A stretch of 16,468 nucleotides of DNA from NCBI GenBank assembly GCA_007118445.1, contig SKRP01000211.1, positions 1 to 16,468 on the forward strand. Direction: 5' to 3'. The notes under the pieces are model-generated. The model did no database searches, was not told the origin of the DNA, and worked only from the letters and a program-made list of their open reading frames with translations. The position numbers and the translations under genes are program-made. Positions 15,221 through 16,468 of this stretch are shown here, piece by piece (the stretch's first letter is position 1; each line of letters opens with the position of its first letter). The stretch comes from Natronohydrobacter sp. GTDB taxonomy: Bacteria; Pseudomonadota; Alphaproteobacteria; Rhodobacterales; Rhodobacteraceae.

Positions 15221-15304
15221 GCGGCGCTCTTTGGCTGGCTTTGGGCTGACATATCATGTTGCGCGCGCGAGGGAAGCCGAAAGGCGCTTTCGGGCTGGGG
15301 GATG

Positions 15305-15320
15305 TATTCCACGTGAAACA
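15305..15320 (+). promoter_or_regulatory. ParB parS-like site
   Basis: The 16-base site reads TATTCCACGTGAAACA. The widely conserved chromosomal parS consensus is TGTTNCACGTGAAACA, so only position 2 (A for G) differs; the central CACGTG and the right half AAACA are perfect. parS sites bind ParB and load SMC near the replication origin, and they occur in few copies per chromosome. The site is in non-coding DNA 85 bases upstream of nadE. The left half is weaker than the right, so it may be a low-affinity site or chance. Confidence 0.5.
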
Positions 15321-15328
15321 CTAACGCC

Positions 15329-15350
15329 ATGATAATTAATGATAATTTTT
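15329..15350. promoter_or_regulatory. AT-rich tandem GATAAT repeat
   Basis: Two 10-base units, ATGATAATTA (15329-15338) and ATGATAATTT (15339-15348), follow each other directly with a period of one helical turn and end in a T-run. This is the most AT-rich stretch in an otherwise GC-rich window. GATAAT units recall Fur-type boxes and the repeat could also be the core of the nadE promoter, but neither can be shown here. Confidence 0.35.
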
Positions 15351-15415
15351 GGTAGATCGAGCGCGCGTTCTGATGTCTTGGGGCAGGACTGCGCTATCGT
15401 GATGGAAAAGAGGGC

Positions 15416-15437
15416 AGCGCCTGCCTGGGTAGGCGCT
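15416..15437. repeat. GC-rich palindrome, copy 1
   Basis: AGCGCCT (15416-15422) and AGGCGCT (15431-15437) form a seven-base perfect stem around an eight-base loop. The left arm continues as AGCGCCTGCC, identical to the left arm of copy 2 at 15506, so the two are related elements about 90 bases apart. Confidence 0.55.
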
Positions 15438-15505
15438 TGTGCGCGGCGGTGACTTCAGCGCGGCGGTTTTGAGTGTGGGGCGTTGCGCCCTGTCGTGAGG
15501 TCTGA

Positions 15506-15533
15506 AGCGCCTGCCGGGGGGCAGGCAGGCGCT
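15506..15533. repeat. GC-rich palindrome, copy 2
   Basis: AGCGCCTGCC (15506-15515) and GGCAGGCGCT (15524-15533) form a perfect 10-bp stem around an eight-base G-rich loop. It shares its arms with copy 1 at 15416-15437. It lies 30 bases beyond the stop of the right-edge gene and is followed by the hairpin at 15534-15550, so it may act in 3'-end formation of that transcript. Confidence 0.6.
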
Positions 15534-15550
15534 GCCCGGCGGTGCCGGGC
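15534..15550 (-). terminator. Tight GC hairpin downstream of the right-edge gene
   Basis: GCCCGGC and GCCGGGC form a perfect seven-base stem with a three-base loop, 12 bases after the stop codon of the minus-strand gene. It abuts the palindrome at 15506-15533. No T-run follows, so intrinsic termination is uncertain; the pair of hairpins may simply protect the mRNA end. Confidence 0.35.
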
Positions 15551-15562
15551 GGGGATTGCACT

Positions 15563-16468
15563 TTACAGAAGCGACAGGAACTTCAAGAGCCAGCCAAACT
15601 CTTCCGGGTTTTCCTGCGCCAGCCTTTGCAACGGCTCCGCGTTACGCCGAAAGAACTCGCGTGCTGTCTGACTAAGGCCTGTCACATTTCCAACGGCATA
15701 TAGACCAATCGCCCCTGCGCCGATGCTCTTGACGCTCCGCCATGATCGTCCACAAAAATCCTTTGCCTCACCGATGACCCAGCGACCACCCGCAAGCGCG
15801 GCTTCGGCCAGCTTGCCCAGAACATTATTCGCAGAGTCAAGGAAACCGCGCAGCAAACGCGGGTTCTCGGGTTCGTTGCGTAAATCCTCGGTCTGCTGCT
15901 TAAGTTTTTGCGGGATGATCTGGTCGATCTCATCGCGATCCATCAGATCGTCAAACACCGCATCTATCTCTGGCAGCAGGCTTGACGCCAGCGGTGCAGG
16001 CGGTGCTGTTGCCGTGTCGTCATCGCAATAGGCTTTCCAGTCTGGAAAGCGCTCGAGAAACACCGCGAGGGCTGCGGCAAAGGTTTTCAGTTCAGCGGCG
16101 TCTGACGCAACCATGGTTTCATCAGCGGCTTGCGCCTGCGCGATCACCCGTTCGCCCAGAAATCCAAGCTCGATCTGATTAACTGCGTCGTAATCCCGCG
16201 CCAATGCGTCATCGAGGCGTCTGAGCACCCTGTCCAGAGCGGGCATCTGATTGCCGATGCGCGGGCGCATGTCAGCCAGATCATCCAGCGAGTTTTGCAG
16301 CGCGGCCCATGCTTGGCGTGCGCGCGCGTGTTTGTCGTCTGTCAGCGGCGTGGCTGGGGGTCTGGGGACGAGTTTTTTATCAACAATCCCAACGATGAGC
16401 GGGGCGGCCTTCTCCGCCGGAATGCACGCTTCTTCCTGCTCACCCCCAATCGGCTGCGGCGGGCTGCC
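15563..16468 (-). CDS. Unrecognised protein, N-terminus beyond the window
   Basis: The frame is open without a stop from the window edge (16468) to TAA at 15563, giving at least 301 residues. A start at the internal ATG 16270 is possible but unlikely: the frame continues upstream, and there is no good ribosome binding site in front of that ATG. I do not recognise a family. The visible N-terminal part is proline-rich (KKLVPRPPATPLTDD) and precedes a mostly helical, acidic region (RQAWAALQNSLDDLADM, LERFPDWKAYCDDD, then DDLMDRDEIDQIIPQKLKQQ). Near the C-terminus is a mildly hydrophobic segment (SIGAGAIGLYAVGNVTGL) that could be a short membrane span, and the protein ends ENPEEFGWLLKFLSLL. Codons such as CTA, GGA, ACA, CTT and AGT are more frequent than in the neighbouring genes, which suggests acquisition from elsewhere or relaxed selection. 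It follows the structured non-coding region, and context outside the window is needed to place it. Confidence 0.7.
   Translation of the reverse strand, partial: GSPPQPIGGEQEEACIPAEKAAPLIVGIVDKKLVPRPPATPLTDDKHARARQAWAALQNSLDDLADMRPRIGNQMPALDRVLRRLDDALARDYDAVNQIELGFLGERVIAQAQAADETMVASDAAELKTFAAALAVFLERFPDWKAYCDDDTATAPPAPLASSLLPEIDAVFDDLMDRDEIDQIIPQKLKQQTEDLRNEPENPRLLRGFLDSANNVLGKLAEAALAGGRWVIGEAKDFCGRSWRSVKSIGAGAIGLYAVGNVTGLSQTAREFFRRNAEPLQRLAQENPEEFGWLLKFLSLL

Larger units (their letters stand above)
15221..15562. other. 342-base non-coding region between nadE and the right-edge gene
   Basis: No open frame with plausible coding character or ribosome binding site is seen on either strand. It contains a parS-like site (15305-15320), an AT-rich direct repeat (15329-15350), two related GC-rich palindromes (15416-15437 and 15506-15533) and a tight hairpin at 15534-15550. 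It must also hold the nadE promoter and the 3' end of the unrecognised gene, but I cannot identify a convincing promoter. A small RNA cannot be excluded. Confidence 0.6.

Noticed and set aside
16270..16270. ATG at 16270 as the start of the right-edge gene
   Set aside because: The same frame stays open for 66 codons up to the window edge with coding-like composition, so the gene most likely begins outside.

Overview
The window is high-GC bacterial chromosome whose gene set and order suggest an alphaproteobacterium of the Rhodobacteraceae. The main clues are a plant-type (non-zinc-cysteine) HemB, a SPOR lipoprotein / D-Ala-D-Ala carboxypeptidase / tmk / holB / tatD / MBL cluster, a DEAD-box helicase with a DbpA-type RNA-binding domain, and stand-alone sufE. 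No rRNA, tRNA, CRISPR array or complete IS element was seen. Family assignments come from motif recognition, not from searches.

Layout. Positions 1-126 hold a strong hairpin terminator of an upstream plus-strand unit and a promoter for the helicase gene (172-2382). The helicase converges on a small lipoprotein gene (2401-2868, minus). Divergent from that, sufE (3042-3461) and fabD (3595-4524) lie on the plus strand, and fabD converges on a SYLF/YSC84-type lipoprotein gene (4531-5091, minus). hemB (5203-6195, minus) follows.

Between hemB and the next minus-strand operon sits a compact unit (6271-6836): two near-identical 31-bp GTAG-headed palindromes bracket an IS200-like REP-associated tyrosine transposase (RAYT) gene. 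All three positions expected to be catalytic look substituted, yet the frame, start codon and ribosome binding site are intact. The right palindrome supplies the stop codon of the neighbouring transporter gene. This is the most unusual object in the window.

A tightly packed minus-strand operon follows, in transcription order: RlpA/SPOR lipoprotein (12308-13372), D-Ala-D-Ala carboxypeptidase (11104-12285), tmk, holB, tatD, a PhnP-like metallo-hydrolase and an AEC transporter (6832-7761). Several genes overlap or nearly touch. It joins cell-wall maturation to dTTP supply and clamp loading, plus housekeeping hydrolases.

A glutamine-dependent NAD synthase gene, nadE (13562-15220, minus), lies upstream. 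Beyond it is a 342-bp non-coding region with a ParB parS-like site, an AT-rich GATAAT repeat and two related GC-rich palindromes. The window ends inside an unrecognised gene (15563 to the edge, minus, N-terminus missing) whose codon use is less GC-rich than its neighbours, which may mark the edge of an accessory region.
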